Below are positions 1-8,862 of a stretch of DNA of 25,631 nucleotides, one piece after another. Position 1 is the first letter of the stretch; every line of letters starts with the position of its first letter. A model generated the notes under the pieces. That model did no database searches and was not told where the DNA came from. It saw only the letters and a list, made by a program, of their open reading frames with translations. The position numbers and the translations under genes were made by a program. This DNA comes from Bacteroidales bacterium UBA3388 (GTDB lineage: Bacteria; Bacteroidota; Bacteroidia; Bacteroidales; P3): NCBI GenBank assembly GCA_002358855.1, contig DEPQ01000084.1, positions 17,187 through 42,817 on the forward strand, in the 5' to 3' direction.

Positions 1-41
1 TTTTGCACGAATTTTGTTAAAAGGTAGTAAAATGTTTTTTC

Positions 42-48
42 GGGGGGG
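42..48. repeat. Homopolymeric G7 tract upstream of the surface protein gene
   Basis: Seven consecutive G bases follow TTTTTTC, 57 bases before the ATG of the T9SS protein, in a leader that is otherwise AT-rich. The rest of bases 1-105 shows no convincing TAnnTTTG promoter; the window begins at TTTTGCACG, which could be the tail of a -7 box cut by the edge. Whether the G tract has any role is unknown. Confidence 0.5.
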
Positions 49-105
49 TAAAAGCCTTTATACTTCTCCTCTCTCGAATTGGTAAAAGAAAATAAATAAA
101 GTATT

Positions 106-3100
106 ATGGCAAAAAGATTATTCTTAGCAGTTTTAGTATTGTTGTTTGGTTTTAATGCTTTTTCGCAATTACAAGGTTCGGGTACAGAACTAGACCCTTA
201 TTTGATTGAAGATGTTGCAGATTTTGATTATTTTAAGGATATGATATCCGACGCAACACAAGGAAAGTATTTCAAGCAGACAGCGGATATTGATTTGGGG
301 TCGCGTAATTTAACTTCGGCAATAGTATCGGCGAATTTTTATGGAATTTATGATGGAGATAGTAATACAATAACTTATCAAGCAACTTTTACTACTTCGG
401 GGCAAGGTACGAGTTATGCGATTTTTGGAGGAGTTTATGGAACGATAAAAAATTTAAATGTTAATGGAAATATAACTGTGTCAGGAGGTGGTCAGGATTT
501 AAGATGTGCGTTGCTTTGTGGATATTTGAATGGTGGAACAATAGAATCTTGTAATGTTATAGGAAATGTCAATTCAACAGCAAATGTAGGGGGCATTGGA
601 AGTGCAGGAACCGGTTTAATAGTTGGTAGATGTGATGGTACAATACAATATTGTACTGGAAGTGGTAATGTTACTGGACCAGGATATGTTGGAGGTATTG
701 CAGGACAATTAGGAGGTCTTGAATTTTTGGCACAAAGTGGAAGAGGATATGTAAAAGGATGTTCTTTTGTTGGAAGTGTTACTGCAACTCCTGGCGGGTG
801 GACAGAATCGGCACTATTAAATTTAGGTTCTTTTGCAGGAGGAATATGTGGATTTGCAACAAATAGTTCAATAATAGAATTATGTTATGTTAAAGCAGAT
901 GTAGTTTCACCAGGAATAACAACTGGCGTTGGAGGAAGTACACCAATAGCTTTTGAATCAATTGTTGTAGGAGGTATAGGAATGCCTACTGTAATAAATA
1001 ACTATTGTGAAGGAACTGTTAATGGAAATAAAATCGATACCAAAAAGGAAATTACAAATAGTAATGGAACTGTTAGTGGAAACTATTATGAGGGATATAT
1101 GTCTTCTGCTCAAGATATTGCAGATGCACTAAATCAAGCCGCTGCGGGAGATACAAATATTTATTTTGATGTTGTTAATGGAGAGGTTGTTTTTGGAAAA
1201 GTAGAAAAAGTTTGTGAAACACCAATCAATCTTGTTGTAGACAAAGATGGTAATAATTTTGTTGTAGAATGGGGAATTGCAAATGCAGATGCTACGGTAA
1301 ATGAAACAAAATGGCATTGGACTTTAACAGGAAATAATATAGAAACAAGAGCGGGTACAACTACTGAAAATAGAGTGGTATGTAATGATTTGCCTTCGCC
1401 GGTAGGTGTTGCTGTTTATACTTTTACGGTATATACGGATTGTTCAGAAATTCAAGATGATTTATTATCTAATTCAGTTTCTACAAAAATCTATATGTTT
1501 GGACTCCAAACCTCACATTGTTATAGTGTAGAGAATCTTTCATATTCAAATGTAGGAGTAACAAATGCTACAATTTCTTGGGAAAAGAACGCAAATTCAA
1601 CAAGTAATCTATATCAAATAGTACTAAATGAAGATGAGCCGATAGTGCAATCTGATAAGACAATAACTTTTGAAAATCTTCAACCAGGAACAACCTATAA
1701 TGTAGAGGTGAGGGAACAATGTAACCAAAACGGAGAAGATGATGTATGGGGAAATCCTCGAACTGTTTCGTTTACAACTTTATCCTATTATGAAACTGCA
1801 ACAACAGGAGATTTTAATGCACCTGAAACTTGGAAAGGCAGTAGAGTTCCAACAGGAAATGTAGGTGTTATAAAAATAAATGAAAAACATATTGTAACGC
1901 TTTCTCATACACTTGTTCTGAAAAATGATTGCCAAATAATAAACGATGGAGTGTTAAAAATAATGCAACAAGGTGAGTTAGTAAATACAACAGACAATAA
2001 TGTAGGTGGAATTGTTGAAATAGAAACTCCACAAAAATCACAAAATAATTGGACATTTATAGGAGCACCATTTGCAGGATATAAATTAGAATGTATTAAA
2101 CCTGCCCCTAGTGCTGATATATCTATTTCAAAATATGATTATACACAAGGAAATTGGAGCAATGAATGGGCAACAGTATCAACAGAGATGGAAGCAGCGG
2201 AAGGATATTTCGCATGGCCATTCTATAGTGGTGCTGTTACTTATACAACTTACGGAGATGTTTGTGAGAAGAATGAAGACACTAAGATATGGGAAGAGAA
2301 ACCTTATGACTTCAATAAAGAACCTGCAACAGAACTTAATAATGAAGATATAACAATCGAAGAAGAAATAACAGAAAACAATGGTCGTTGGATGGCGTTA
2401 TCAAACCCATATCCTGCAAAATTAAGCGTAAATAAATTTGTTGCTGCTAATACTGATATAGCTTCTGGTAGCGAAGCTTCTGAAGAAGGAGGAAATATTC
2501 AAGGACAATGTATTTATAAATTAACAAATAATGTATCTGACAACAAACAAACTTGGGACGTTGTATTTGCTAATACTAATGAAACAGTGAAAGAAATTGC
2601 AATGACAGAAGGTTTCTTTGTTAATTTAGCCTCTGGAAATTCAGTAACATTCTCAAAAACTCAATTAACAAACTACCCAACAACAGAAGCAAAATCACAA
2701 GTAGCACCAAGAGAGTTTGTAGAACTATCACTTGTAAAAGGAAATCATAAATCAAAACTTTACTTTGCTCATAACGAAATGGCAGAACAAAACTATGATA
2801 TCTTTGATGCTAATAAACTCTTTGCTTTAAGAGAAGTTGCAGAACCTTATTTCTTAACTGATGGAAATGCTTTGGTTAAAGAAGAGGTAAAAGAATTACC
2901 TTATTTGGCAACGATGAACGTTCGTAGTTTTGCTGATGACACTGTTTCGTTTGTAGTTGAAAACATACCTGAAGGATACTATGTTTACTTGATTGACAAT
3001 GGCGAAAGAATTAAAATGCATGAACAAATAGGTTATTTGACTCAAATTGCCGAAGGAGAAAATGAAGATAGATTCAAAGTATTAGTAACAAAAACAATCT

Positions 3101-3330
3101 TGGAAGATAGCAGAGCAGCAAGTAATATTGAAATTACAAATTACAACAGAGAAATCACTATTGAAAGTGAAGTTGAAAACTTAGAAATAGAAGTTTACAA
3201 TGCCTTAGGTCAAAAGGTATTTGCAACAAAAGATTATAACTTCACATTAAACGAAGTCCCTGCTGGTGCTTACTTAGTAAAAGCATTCTCTGGAAAGGTA
3301 AGACAAACTCAAAAGATTGTTGTAAAATAA
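106..3330 (+). CDS. Large T9SS-secreted protein with GLUG-like and FN3-like regions
   Basis: 1074 residues. The N-terminus (MAKRLFLAVLVLLFGFNAFS) is a clear Sec signal peptide. It is followed by the DPYLI...FKQTADIDLG pattern that normally precedes GLUG repeats. Residues about 100-310 are Gly/Asn-rich with repeated GG-I-AG and CxV.GNV units resembling GLUG motifs. Two fibronectin III-like stretches follow (about 372-465 and 473-560, the second with the LQPGTTYNVEVR signature), then a GDFNAPETWKG motif typical of Bacteroidota cell-surface proteins. The last 68 residues (1007-1074) form a type A T9SS sorting domain: EVYNALGQKV, VPAGAYLVKAF and a basic KIVVK end. It is therefore probably exported across the outer membrane and anchored or released there. 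The role (adhesin-like or cell-wall surface protein) is inference; no catalytic motif was seen. It stands alone, with a terminator just downstream. Confidence 0.9.
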   Translation: MAKRLFLAVLVLLFGFNAFSQLQGSGTELDPYLIEDVADFDYFKDMISDATQGKYFKQTADIDLGSRNLTSAIVSANFYGIYDGDSNTITYQATFTTSGQGTSYAIFGGVYGTIKNLNVNGNITVSGGGQDLRCALLCGYLNGGTIESCNVIGNVNSTANVGGIGSAGTGLIVGRCDGTIQYCTGSGNVTGPGYVGGIAGQLGGLEFLAQSGRGYVKGCSFVGSVTATPGGWTESALLNLGSFAGGICGFATNSSIIELCYVKADVVSPGITTGVGGSTPIAFESIVVGGIGMPTVINNYCEGTVNGNKIDTKKEITNSNGTVSGNYYEGYMSSAQDIADALNQAAAGDTNIYFDVVNGEVVFGKVEKVCETPINLVVDKDGNNFVVEWGIANADATVNETKWHWTLTGNNIETRAGTTTENRVVCNDLPSPVGVAVYTFTVYTDCSEIQDDLLSNSVSTKIYMFGLQTSHCYSVENLSYSNVGVTNATISWEKNANSTSNLYQIVLNEDEPIVQSDKTITFENLQPGTTYNVEVREQCNQNGEDDVWGNPRTVSFTTLSYYETATTGDFNAPETWKGSRVPTGNVGVIKINEKHIVTLSHTLVLKNDCQIINDGVLKIMQQGELVNTTDNNVGGIVEIETPQKSQNNWTFIGAPFAGYKLECIKPAPSADISISKYDYTQGNWSNEWATVSTEMEAAEGYFAWPFYSGAVTYTTYGDVCEKNEDTKIWEEKPYDFNKEPATELNNEDITIEEEITENNGRWMALSNPYPAKLSVNKFVAANTDIASGSEASEEGGNIQGQCIYKLTNNVSDNKQTWDVVFANTNETVKEIAMTEGFFVNLASGNSVTFSKTQLTNYPTTEAKSQVAPREFVELSLVKGNHKSKLYFAHNEMAEQNYDIFDANKLFALREVAEPYFLTDGNALVKEEVKELPYLATMNVRSFADDTVSFVVENIPEGYYVYLIDNGERIKMHEQIGYLTQIAEGENEDRFKVLVTKTILEDSRAASNIEITNYNREITIESEVENLEIEVYNALGQKVFATKDYNFTLNEVPAGAYLVKAFSGKVRQTQKIVVK

Positions 3331-3355
3331 TAAGTCTATAAAAAAAACAAATTTT

Positions 3356-3388
3356 AAGGCGGAGCGAAGGCCCCGCCTTTTTTATTTT
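3356..3388 (+). terminator. Rho-independent terminator after the T9SS protein
   Basis: AAGGCGG (3356-3362) pairs with CCGCCTT (3373-3379) around a 10-base loop and is followed by a T-rich run to 3388. It is the most GC-rich patch in its surroundings. It lies between convergent genes and ends the plus-strand gene at 3330. On the minus strand the hairpin is followed by TTAAAATTTG, so it could also act, more weakly, for rnhB. Confidence 0.85.
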
Positions 3389-3984
3389 TAGAATAAGCTT
3401 GTTTGAAAAGAAAGGTTAAAACTCTTTCTGTGAAATGGGCTTATTCCTTTTTCTATGATTGCTTGACGGTGTTGTTTCGTGGGATAACCCATATTCTTAT
3501 CCCAATGATAGAAAGGAAACTCTTTGTGAAGGTTTAGCATATAGTCGTCTCTGTATGTTTTTGCTAATATTGAGGCGGCGGCAATCGATTGATAAAGCGA
3601 GTCACCTTTTATTATACATTCAAAAGGAATGTCGCTTTGATTCTTAAAGCGGTTGCCGTCAATTAGTAATAGTTCGGGTTTTATGCTTAATGTTTGAACT
3701 GCTTTGTTCATTGCAAGGAAACTTGCTTGTAGGATATTGATTTTATCTATCTCTTCGTTATTGACAAAGGCAACAGAGTGTGCTATTGCGTTCTCTTCTA
3801 TTATGGGACGAAGCTGACGTCTTTGTTTGTCGGTTAGTTTTTTTGAATCGTTAAGAAGAGGGTGCGAGAAATCGGGTGGTAAAACAACAGCGGCTGCGAC
3901 AACAGGACCTGCTAAACATCCGCGTCCTGCTTCGTCGCAACCGCATTCTATGGTTTTGTTATTGGAAAAGTAAGGTTTTAACAA
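3388..3984 (-). CDS. rnhB: Ribonuclease HII
   Basis: 198 residues, normal length for the family. The enzyme cuts the RNA strand of RNA-DNA hybrids and starts removal of ribonucleotides misincorporated in DNA. The DEAGRG signature is at 17-22, and the further acidic active-site residues fit D109 (LLIDG) and D128 (KGDS), followed by the conserved SIAAASILAKTYRD helix and the GYPTKQH motif. The start at 3984 is a TTG codon; the frame upstream meets a stop without an ATG, and the residues MLKPYF just before the first conserved strand match where the family begins, so TTG is the likely start. Only 2 bases separate it from the purQ stop, so translation is probably coupled to purQ. Confidence 0.95.
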   Translation of the reverse strand: MLKPYFSNNKTIECGCDEAGRGCLAGPVVAAAVVLPPDFSHPLLNDSKKLTDKQRRQLRPIIEENAIAHSVAFVNNEEIDKINILQASFLAMNKAVQTLSIKPELLLIDGNRFKNQSDIPFECIIKGDSLYQSIAAASILAKTYRDDYMLNLHKEFPFYHWDKNMGYPTKQHRQAIIEKGISPFHRKSFNLSFQTSLF

Positions 3985-3986
3985 AA

Positions 3987-4679
3987 CTATTTTCCAATAT
4001 ATTTTATCAGACTTTCAAAGAATACCAATCCGTCTGTGTTTCCAAGCTCTGCATCGGCACAACGTTCAGGGTGTGGCATCATTCCGAATACGTTTCTTGT
4101 TTTGTTTGTTATTCCTGCTATGTTTTCCACGCTTCCGTTAGGATTAAACTCAACGTCTACTTTACCATTTTCATCACAATAGCGGAAAAGTATTTGGTCG
4201 TTTTCGTTTAGACGTTTTATGGTTTCTTCATCTGCAAAGAAACGTCCTTCTCCGTGTGCGATAGGAATGTTTAATGCTTTTGCTTTAACGGCATCTTTTG
4301 TGAAGACAGTGTTTGTTGTTTGTGTTGCAAGGTATTGGTTTTTGCAAACGAATTTTTGATTGTCATTTGCGAGCAAAGCACCTTCTAATAATCCGCTTTC
4401 GCACAAGATTTGAAAACCGTTGCATACTCCAAGTACGTATCCTCCTTTGTTTGCGAATGCTTTCACGCTTTCCATTATAGGAGACATTGCTGCTATTGCT
4501 CCACTACGAAGATAATCTCCATAAGAAAAACCACCAGGAAGGATTATCATATCACAATTTTGTAAATCAGTGTCTTTATGCCATAGTTCTACAACTTCTT
4601 GTTTTAACAAGTCTCTTAAAAGATAGACCATATCGTGGTCACAGTTGCTACCTGGGAAAATTACTACTCCAACTTTCAT
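3987..4679 (-). CDS. purQ: Phosphoribosylformylglycinamidine synthase glutaminase subunit PurQ
   Basis: 230 residues, the size of the stand-alone class I glutamine amidotransferase PurQ. It releases ammonia from glutamine for conversion of FGAR to FGAM, the fourth step of purine synthesis, and acts with PurL and PurS in the cytoplasm. The nucleophile is C86 in GVCNGFQ; the rest of the triad fits H203 and E205 in MMPHPERC; FPGSNCD (9-15) and LPGGFSYGDYLRSG (48-61) are the PurQ-specific signatures. No purL or purS lies in the window. The ATG start is directly followed by the first beta strand (KVGVVIFPG), as expected. rnhB follows 2 bases after the stop. Confidence 0.95.
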   Translation of the reverse strand: MKVGVVIFPGSNCDHDMVYLLRDLLKQEVVELWHKDTDLQNCDMIILPGGFSYGDYLRSGAIAAMSPIMESVKAFANKGGYVLGVCNGFQILCESGLLEGALLANDNQKFVCKNQYLATQTTNTVFTKDAVKAKALNIPIAHGEGRFFADEETIKRLNENDQILFRYCDENGKVDVEFNPNGSVENIAGITNKTRNVFGMMPHPERCADAELGNTDGLVFFESLIKYIGK

Positions 4680-4710
4680 ATTTTTGTGTTAATTTATGTT
4701 TCTAAGACTG

Positions 4711-4718
4711 CAAAAGTA
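4711..4718 (-). promoter_or_regulatory. Candidate -7 box upstream of purQ-rnhB
   Basis: On the minus strand the sequence reads TACTTTTG, an exact match to the Bacteroidota -7 pattern TAnnTTTG, 31 bases upstream of the purQ ATG and just after the stop of the preceding gene. No clear TTG -33 element was found at the usual distance, so this rests on the -7 box and its position. Confidence 0.5.
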
Positions 4719-4725
4719 CAAAAAA

Positions 4726-5706
4726 TTATTGTGGAAAGAAAACTTTAATGATTGATATCAGTAAGAAAATTATAAAAAAAGTATTTATTTTTCGTTCATC
4801 GTGGTATTGTAAGAAGAAATTTGATAGGAAAAATGCTAATGAAATTGCGAAAACGAACGACATATTATACTCTGTTTTTGATAAGAAGAAAGGAATCAAG
4901 GAGATAATTAGCAAAGTGAACATTACTGCTGATTTTTTTCTATATTCTATCACTCTGTTGCTTCTTGATGAAATTGTAGTGAAGATTGCAGGAATAGAAT
5001 ACAACAACAAACTTGCCATATACACCACTTGCATAGGTTCGTTTAAGAAATTGAAATCAAAATGCAACCATTGAGAAGTGTTAGAGAACATATTTATGTA
5101 TATATCCATTCCGTTAAGGTAATAGAATATTATAAGTAAAAGGTAAGGTGTCATTATTCCCAAAATACTCATTGCCCAACTTCTCCATTTGTATAATTTG
5201 TAGATAATCAATCCAAACCAAATCCAAAAAATATAAAGGATTGCAGGGGCATAAAATAAACTTGCTAACGAAAGTAGGGCACAAGAGTTGTAAACCTCGT
5301 CAATACCTTCTTTTTTATCGCTACATCTTAGAAAGAAGTAAAGAGCGAAAATAATAAGGAAATTAGCAAATAAAATAGAGTTAAGCGTCATACAATTATA
5401 ACTGCAACTCATCAATAAAATATAGATAAAGGCAGGTAGGAAAGTGTTTTTTTGACTTAGGTGATGGTTTGTAAGCAATTGATTGAGTAATAAACCTTGT
5501 AGAAAAACAAAAACAAAGGCAATAATGCTTGAAAACAACTGATAATCCTTTGCCCAATCGTAAATCACCTTATAAAGAGGCATATCAAACTTATTGGTTA
5601 TCACTTGTGGAGGATATGCAAAAGATTGAATCCAAAAGACTATTGGAACGATTGCTAATATAAGTAATTGTAATGTGTACTTCTTTTTAAATATTTTTAC
5701 AAGCAT
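4726..5706 (-). CDS. Polytopic inner-membrane protein, DUF6427-like
   Basis: 326 residues, very hydrophobic, with roughly eight to nine membrane-spanning segments and short basic loops (for example SDKKEG, YKWRSW, SSRSNRVIEYRKK). The overall pattern, starting with IFKKKY before the first helix and with a WRSWAM...GIMTPYLLLIIFYYL segment in the middle, resembles the Bacteroidota family DUF6427, whose function I do not know. No catalytic or transport motif is visible. It lies between the barrel-protein gene and purQ; the 75-base gap upstream contains TATCTTTTTG on the minus strand (5755-5764), an imperfect -7 box, so it may have its own promoter. The family assignment is from memory of sequence character, not from a search. 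Confidence 0.7.
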   Translation of the reverse strand: MLVKIFKKKYTLQLLILAIVPIVFWIQSFAYPPQVITNKFDMPLYKVIYDWAKDYQLFSSIIAFVFVFLQGLLLNQLLTNHHLSQKNTFLPAFIYILLMSCSYNCMTLNSILFANFLIIFALYFFLRCSDKKEGIDEVYNSCALLSLASLFYAPAILYIFWIWFGLIIYKLYKWRSWAMSILGIMTPYLLLIIFYYLNGMDIYINMFSNTSQWLHFDFNFLNEPMQVVYMASLLLYSIPAIFTTISSRSNRVIEYRKKSAVMFTLLIISLIPFFLSKTEYNMSFVFAISLAFFLSNFFLQYHDERKINTFFIIFLLISIIKVFFPQ

Positions 5707-5781
5707 TTTCTTTATTATTTTTTTAGTTCTTATGCCTTGTTTACGATTAAAGTTGCAAAAAGATACATTCTTGTTTTAGTT

Positions 5782-6411
5782 TTATTCAGTTTTTAGTCTA
5801 TAAAACATAAATCCGAAGAATAATCTAACCCCTTTTGCAAAATCGTTAGGAGAATTATTTAAGTTAATTAAGTAATCTGCTTTGAGTGTTAGACGAATCT
5901 TGTTGCTAAGAGCGTATTCCACTCCTATAAAGGGCGATAGAGCAAAAAAACTATTGGTTCGATACCCCACATTCTCCTCTGCAATAAAGTCATCTTTAAC
6001 TTCATTTGTTAGGGTTATGTTTTGCCAACGGCCTCCTCCTAATGTAATGCCTGCAAAAGGAGTAAAATATTTGTTTTGCCACGCTACATCAACTAATACG
6101 CCACCCCAACTAACGCTTATATTACTTCCATTTTCTCCGTACTTCAAATCCGAAACATATCCTTCACCTCCAATTCTCAAAAAAGAACCTAAATGCACTC
6201 TGCCTGCTCCTCCAAGACCGAAAGGAAATCCTTGTGCTTTAATTGTGTTGAAATGTTGATTTGAGTTTGAGATTAAGTTAAAGTTTTGAGTTTTTAAATA
6301 ACCGCTGTGAATCATCATACCACCTGAAAACCCTTTGTATTTAAAAGGATTTTGACAAAATGATATTGTTGTAAAGAGAAGAAAAACGACAATAAATGAT
6401 TTTTTAGACAT
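5782..6411 (-). CDS. Small outer-membrane beta-barrel protein
   Basis: 209 residues with a signal peptide (MSKKSFIVVFLLFTTISFCQ). The mature part consists of alternating strand-like stretches rich in Gly and aromatic residues (GAGRVHLGSFLRIGGEG, FTPFAGITLGGGRW, FALSPFIGVEYAL, IRLTLKADYLI, GVRLFFGFMFYRL), typical of an 8-10-stranded barrel, though it ends in KTE rather than Phe. It begins 4 bases after the topA stop, so it is very likely cotranscribed with topA. The function is unknown; structural or porin-like roles are possible. Confidence 0.75.
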   Translation of the reverse strand: MSKKSFIVVFLLFTTISFCQNPFKYKGFSGGMMIHSGYLKTQNFNLISNSNQHFNTIKAQGFPFGLGGAGRVHLGSFLRIGGEGYVSDLKYGENGSNISVSWGGVLVDVAWQNKYFTPFAGITLGGGRWQNITLTNEVKDDFIAEENVGYRTNSFFALSPFIGVEYALSNKIRLTLKADYLINLNNSPNDFAKGVRLFFGFMFYRLKTE

Positions 6412-6415
6412 CTCT

Positions 6416-8713
6416 TTATTTCTTTTTGCGTTTAGAAGAGTTTGTAGGCGTTTGACTTATTATTTCCTCTAAGATTTTATCATCAATATCCTCAGGATTT
6501 TGTTGCTTTGGAATCTTATAGTTGTTTCCATTGTATTTAATGTATGCTCCGTATCTACCATTTAATAACTCAGCACCATTAGAGAAAGTCTTGATAGGTA
6601 ATTGTTTTTTGTTCTTTTCTTCCAATAAAGCAATACATTCTTCAAGGCTAATAGTCATAGGAGAAGAAGTCTTAGGAATAGAAGCGTTTACTTTGTTGTG
6701 AGAAATGTAAGGACCAAAACGACCTGTATTTGCTATAATATCCATTCCGTTGTATTGACCTACAATTCTTGGAAGTTTAAAAAGATTCAAGGCTTCTTCT
6801 AATGTGATTGTGTTGATTGATTGTTCTTTTGTCAAAGAAGCAAAGCGAGGTTTTTCTTTATCGGTTGATTCTCCGATTTGTATCATTGAACCATATTTCC
6901 CAATCCTTGCATAGACGTTTTTGCCACTTTGAGGCTCTACTCCAAGCAAACGCTCGCCCGAAGAACGCTCTGTCTTTTCAGAAGCAAGGACTTCGTTGTG
7001 GAAAGGAGTGTAAAAATCTCTAATCATATTTTTCCAATCTTCTTTTCCTTGTGCTATGGAGTCAAATTCTTTTTCTGCCTCTGCTGTAAAGTTGTAATCT
7101 ATTACGTCAGTGAAGTGTTGAGAAAGAAAATCAGTAACAATAGTTCCTATATCGGTAGGATTGAGTTTTGATTTCTCTGCTCCGTAATTTTCTTTTTTGC
7201 TTATTTGTTTTATTGAATTGTTTTCAGAAATTATAATCTCTATTTCTCTAACCGAAGCAGGCTTATCCATTTTTATTACATATTCTCTTTTTTGTATTGT
7301 AGAGATTGTAGGAGCGTAAGTCGAAGGACGGCCAATTCCAAGGTCTTCTAATTTTTTTACAAGGCTTGCTTCGTTGTAGCGAGGAGGGTGATTGTTGAAG
7401 GTTTCTGTTGCCTTAGTTGTTAAATGTTGTAATTTTTCTCCTTGATTTACTGCAGGAAGAAGTTTTTGATTTGTATTCTCTGTTTCTTCCTCTTCATTTG
7501 CAGTGTGTTGATAGACTTTCATAAATCCATCAAAAAGAATTACCTCGCCTTGACACAGATATTTCTCCTCACGATTAGAGATGTTTATTGTGATGTTTGT
7601 TTTTTCAAGTTTTGCATCTGCCATTTGAGAAGCAATTGTGCGTTTTCTTATAAGGTCATAAAGCCTTTGAGCCGAAGAATCAAGATTTACCTCAGTATTG
7701 CTAAGAACGGTAGGACGAATTGCTTCGTGAGCCTCTTGTGCTCCTTTGATTTTATTTGAGTATTTGCGAGATTTAAAGTATTCTTCTCCATATTCTTTTA
7801 TGATTAGTTCTTTTGCTTGTGAGAGAGCAAGGTCTGAAAGATTTACAGAGTCCGTTCTCATATAAGTAATGTACCCTGCTTCATATAATTGTTGAGCGAC
7901 TTGCATTGTTCGTGCAACAGGAAAGCCTAATTTCCTACTTGCTTCTTGTTGAAGGGTAGAAGTAGTAAACGGTGCTGCGGGACTTTGTTTTGAGGGCTTG
8001 GTCTCTACTGCTTGAACGGTGAAATCTGCCGAGGAACTTTCTTTTAAAAATTCTAAGGCTTGCTCTTTTGTTTCAAATCGTTGGTTTAAGGTAGCCGAAA
8101 TTAAGGCTTGCTTTGTAGTTTGAAAGTCTGCAACTACTTTATAGCTCTTATTTTCTTTGAAATTATTGATTTCTTTTTCTCTTTCTACAATTAGTCTAAC
8201 GGCAACCGATTGAACTCTTCCTGCACTTAAAGAAGGCTTAACTTTTTTCCAAAGTACAGGTGAGATTTCATAGCCTACAATTCTGTCAAGCACTCTACGA
8301 GCTTGTTGAGCGTTTACAAGATTTAGGTCAATGTCGCGAGGATTTTCTACAGCTTTAAGAATAGCGTTTTTTGTGATTTCATTAAAAACTATTCTCTTAG
8401 TTTTGCTTTCTTCAAGGTTTAAAGCCTCTTTTAAATGCCAAGCAATAGCCTCTCCCTCGCGGTCTTCATCGGAAGCAAGCCAAACAAACTCTGCTTTTTC
8501 TACTGCGGCTTTTAATTCTTTTACTACCTTAACTTTATCTTCTGTGATTATATAATTAGGTTCAAAGTTGTTTTCCAAATCAATGCTCATATCCTTTGAC
8601 GGAAGGTCGCGAATATGTCCAAAACTCGACATTACCACAAAATCTTTTCCTAAAAACTTCTCTATTGTTTTTGCCTTAGCAGGCGACTCGACTATAACCA
8701 AATTCTTTGCCAT
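6416..8713 (-). CDS. topA: DNA topoisomerase I (type IA)
   Basis: 765 residues from the ATG at 8713. It relaxes negatively supercoiled DNA by single-strand passage. The Toprim domain starts at once with NLVIVESPAKAKTIEKFLG (E9), and the acidic cluster SDEDREGE is at 81-88. The active-site tyrosine is Y284 in YITYMRTDS. ARRVLDRIVGYEISP and LSAGRVQSVAVRL are further family blocks. The C-terminal part (from about 590) has three repeat units with GKYG, GRFGPYI and GRYGAYI, lacks Cys4 zinc fingers, and ends in a basic SSKRKKK tail, as in other Bacteroidota. A frame extension to a TTG at 8740 is possible but overlaps the -7 box, so the ATG is preferred. The barrel gene follows after 4 bases. Confidence 0.96.
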   Translation of the reverse strand: MAKNLVIVESPAKAKTIEKFLGKDFVVMSSFGHIRDLPSKDMSIDLENNFEPNYIITEDKVKVVKELKAAVEKAEFVWLASDEDREGEAIAWHLKEALNLEESKTKRIVFNEITKNAILKAVENPRDIDLNLVNAQQARRVLDRIVGYEISPVLWKKVKPSLSAGRVQSVAVRLIVEREKEINNFKENKSYKVVADFQTTKQALISATLNQRFETKEQALEFLKESSSADFTVQAVETKPSKQSPAAPFTTSTLQQEASRKLGFPVARTMQVAQQLYEAGYITYMRTDSVNLSDLALSQAKELIIKEYGEEYFKSRKYSNKIKGAQEAHEAIRPTVLSNTEVNLDSSAQRLYDLIRKRTIASQMADAKLEKTNITINISNREEKYLCQGEVILFDGFMKVYQHTANEEEETENTNQKLLPAVNQGEKLQHLTTKATETFNNHPPRYNEASLVKKLEDLGIGRPSTYAPTISTIQKREYVIKMDKPASVREIEIIISENNSIKQISKKENYGAEKSKLNPTDIGTIVTDFLSQHFTDVIDYNFTAEAEKEFDSIAQGKEDWKNMIRDFYTPFHNEVLASEKTERSSGERLLGVEPQSGKNVYARIGKYGSMIQIGESTDKEKPRFASLTKEQSINTITLEEALNLFKLPRIVGQYNGMDIIANTGRFGPYISHNKVNASIPKTSSPMTISLEECIALLEEKNKKQLPIKTFSNGAELLNGRYGAYIKYNGNNYKIPKQQNPEDIDDKILEEIISQTPTNSSKRKKK

Positions 8714-8737
8714 ATATATTTTTTTAAAAAACGGTTG

Positions 8738-8745
8738 CAAAATTA
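8738..8745 (-). promoter_or_regulatory. -7 box of the topA promoter
   Basis: The minus strand reads TAATTTTG, an exact TAnnTTTG match, 25 bases upstream of the topA ATG at 8713. It would place the transcript start a few bases downstream and makes the longer TTG-initiated reading of topA impossible. The nearest TTTG upstream is the first repeat of the 21-bp array, 28 bases away, somewhat far for a -33 element. Confidence 0.6.
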
Positions 8746-8773
8746 CAACTTTTAATAGAATAATAAATTAAAG

Positions 8774-8857
8774 CAAAGAAAAAATAAAATAATTCAAAGG
8801 ATTAAAAAAATAATTCAAAGAAATAATTTTCAAAAACAAAGAAAAAAATCGTGGGGT
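8774..8857 (-). repeat. 21-bp phased repeat array A (four units)
   Basis: On the plus strand CAAAG begins at 8774, 8795, 8816 and 8837, each exactly 21 bases after the last. The first two spacers end in ATAATT, giving units close to CAAAG-AAATAA-AAAAATAATT; the last unit is degenerate in its second half. Read on the minus strand the units are CTTTG followed by AATTATTTT and a T-rich spacer, the same core as arrays B, C and D. The array exactly fills the space between the divergent topA and ispE -7 boxes. Confidence 0.8.
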
Positions 8858-8862
8858 TTTTG

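Noticed and set aside
3876..4211. Plus-strand open frame across the purQ/rnhB junction
   Set aside because: Antisense to two certain genes; Cys/Val/Phe-rich translation typical of a shadow frame.
4748..5074. Plus-strand open frame opposite the membrane protein
   Set aside because: It lies antisense to a well-formed polytopic membrane protein, has no domain character and is explained as a shadow frame.
5882..6259. Plus-strand open frame of 125 codons opposite the barrel gene
   Set aside because: Low-complexity shadow of the barrel coding strand, without promoter or recognisable sequence.
8714..8740. Longer topA starting at TTG 8740
   Set aside because: The added residues are not family sequence and the TTG overlaps the -7 box; the ATG at 8713 directly precedes the Toprim strand.
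8774..8857. CRISPR array
   Set aside because: The 21-base units include both repeat and spacer, spacers are near-identical AT-rich sequence, and no cas genes are present.
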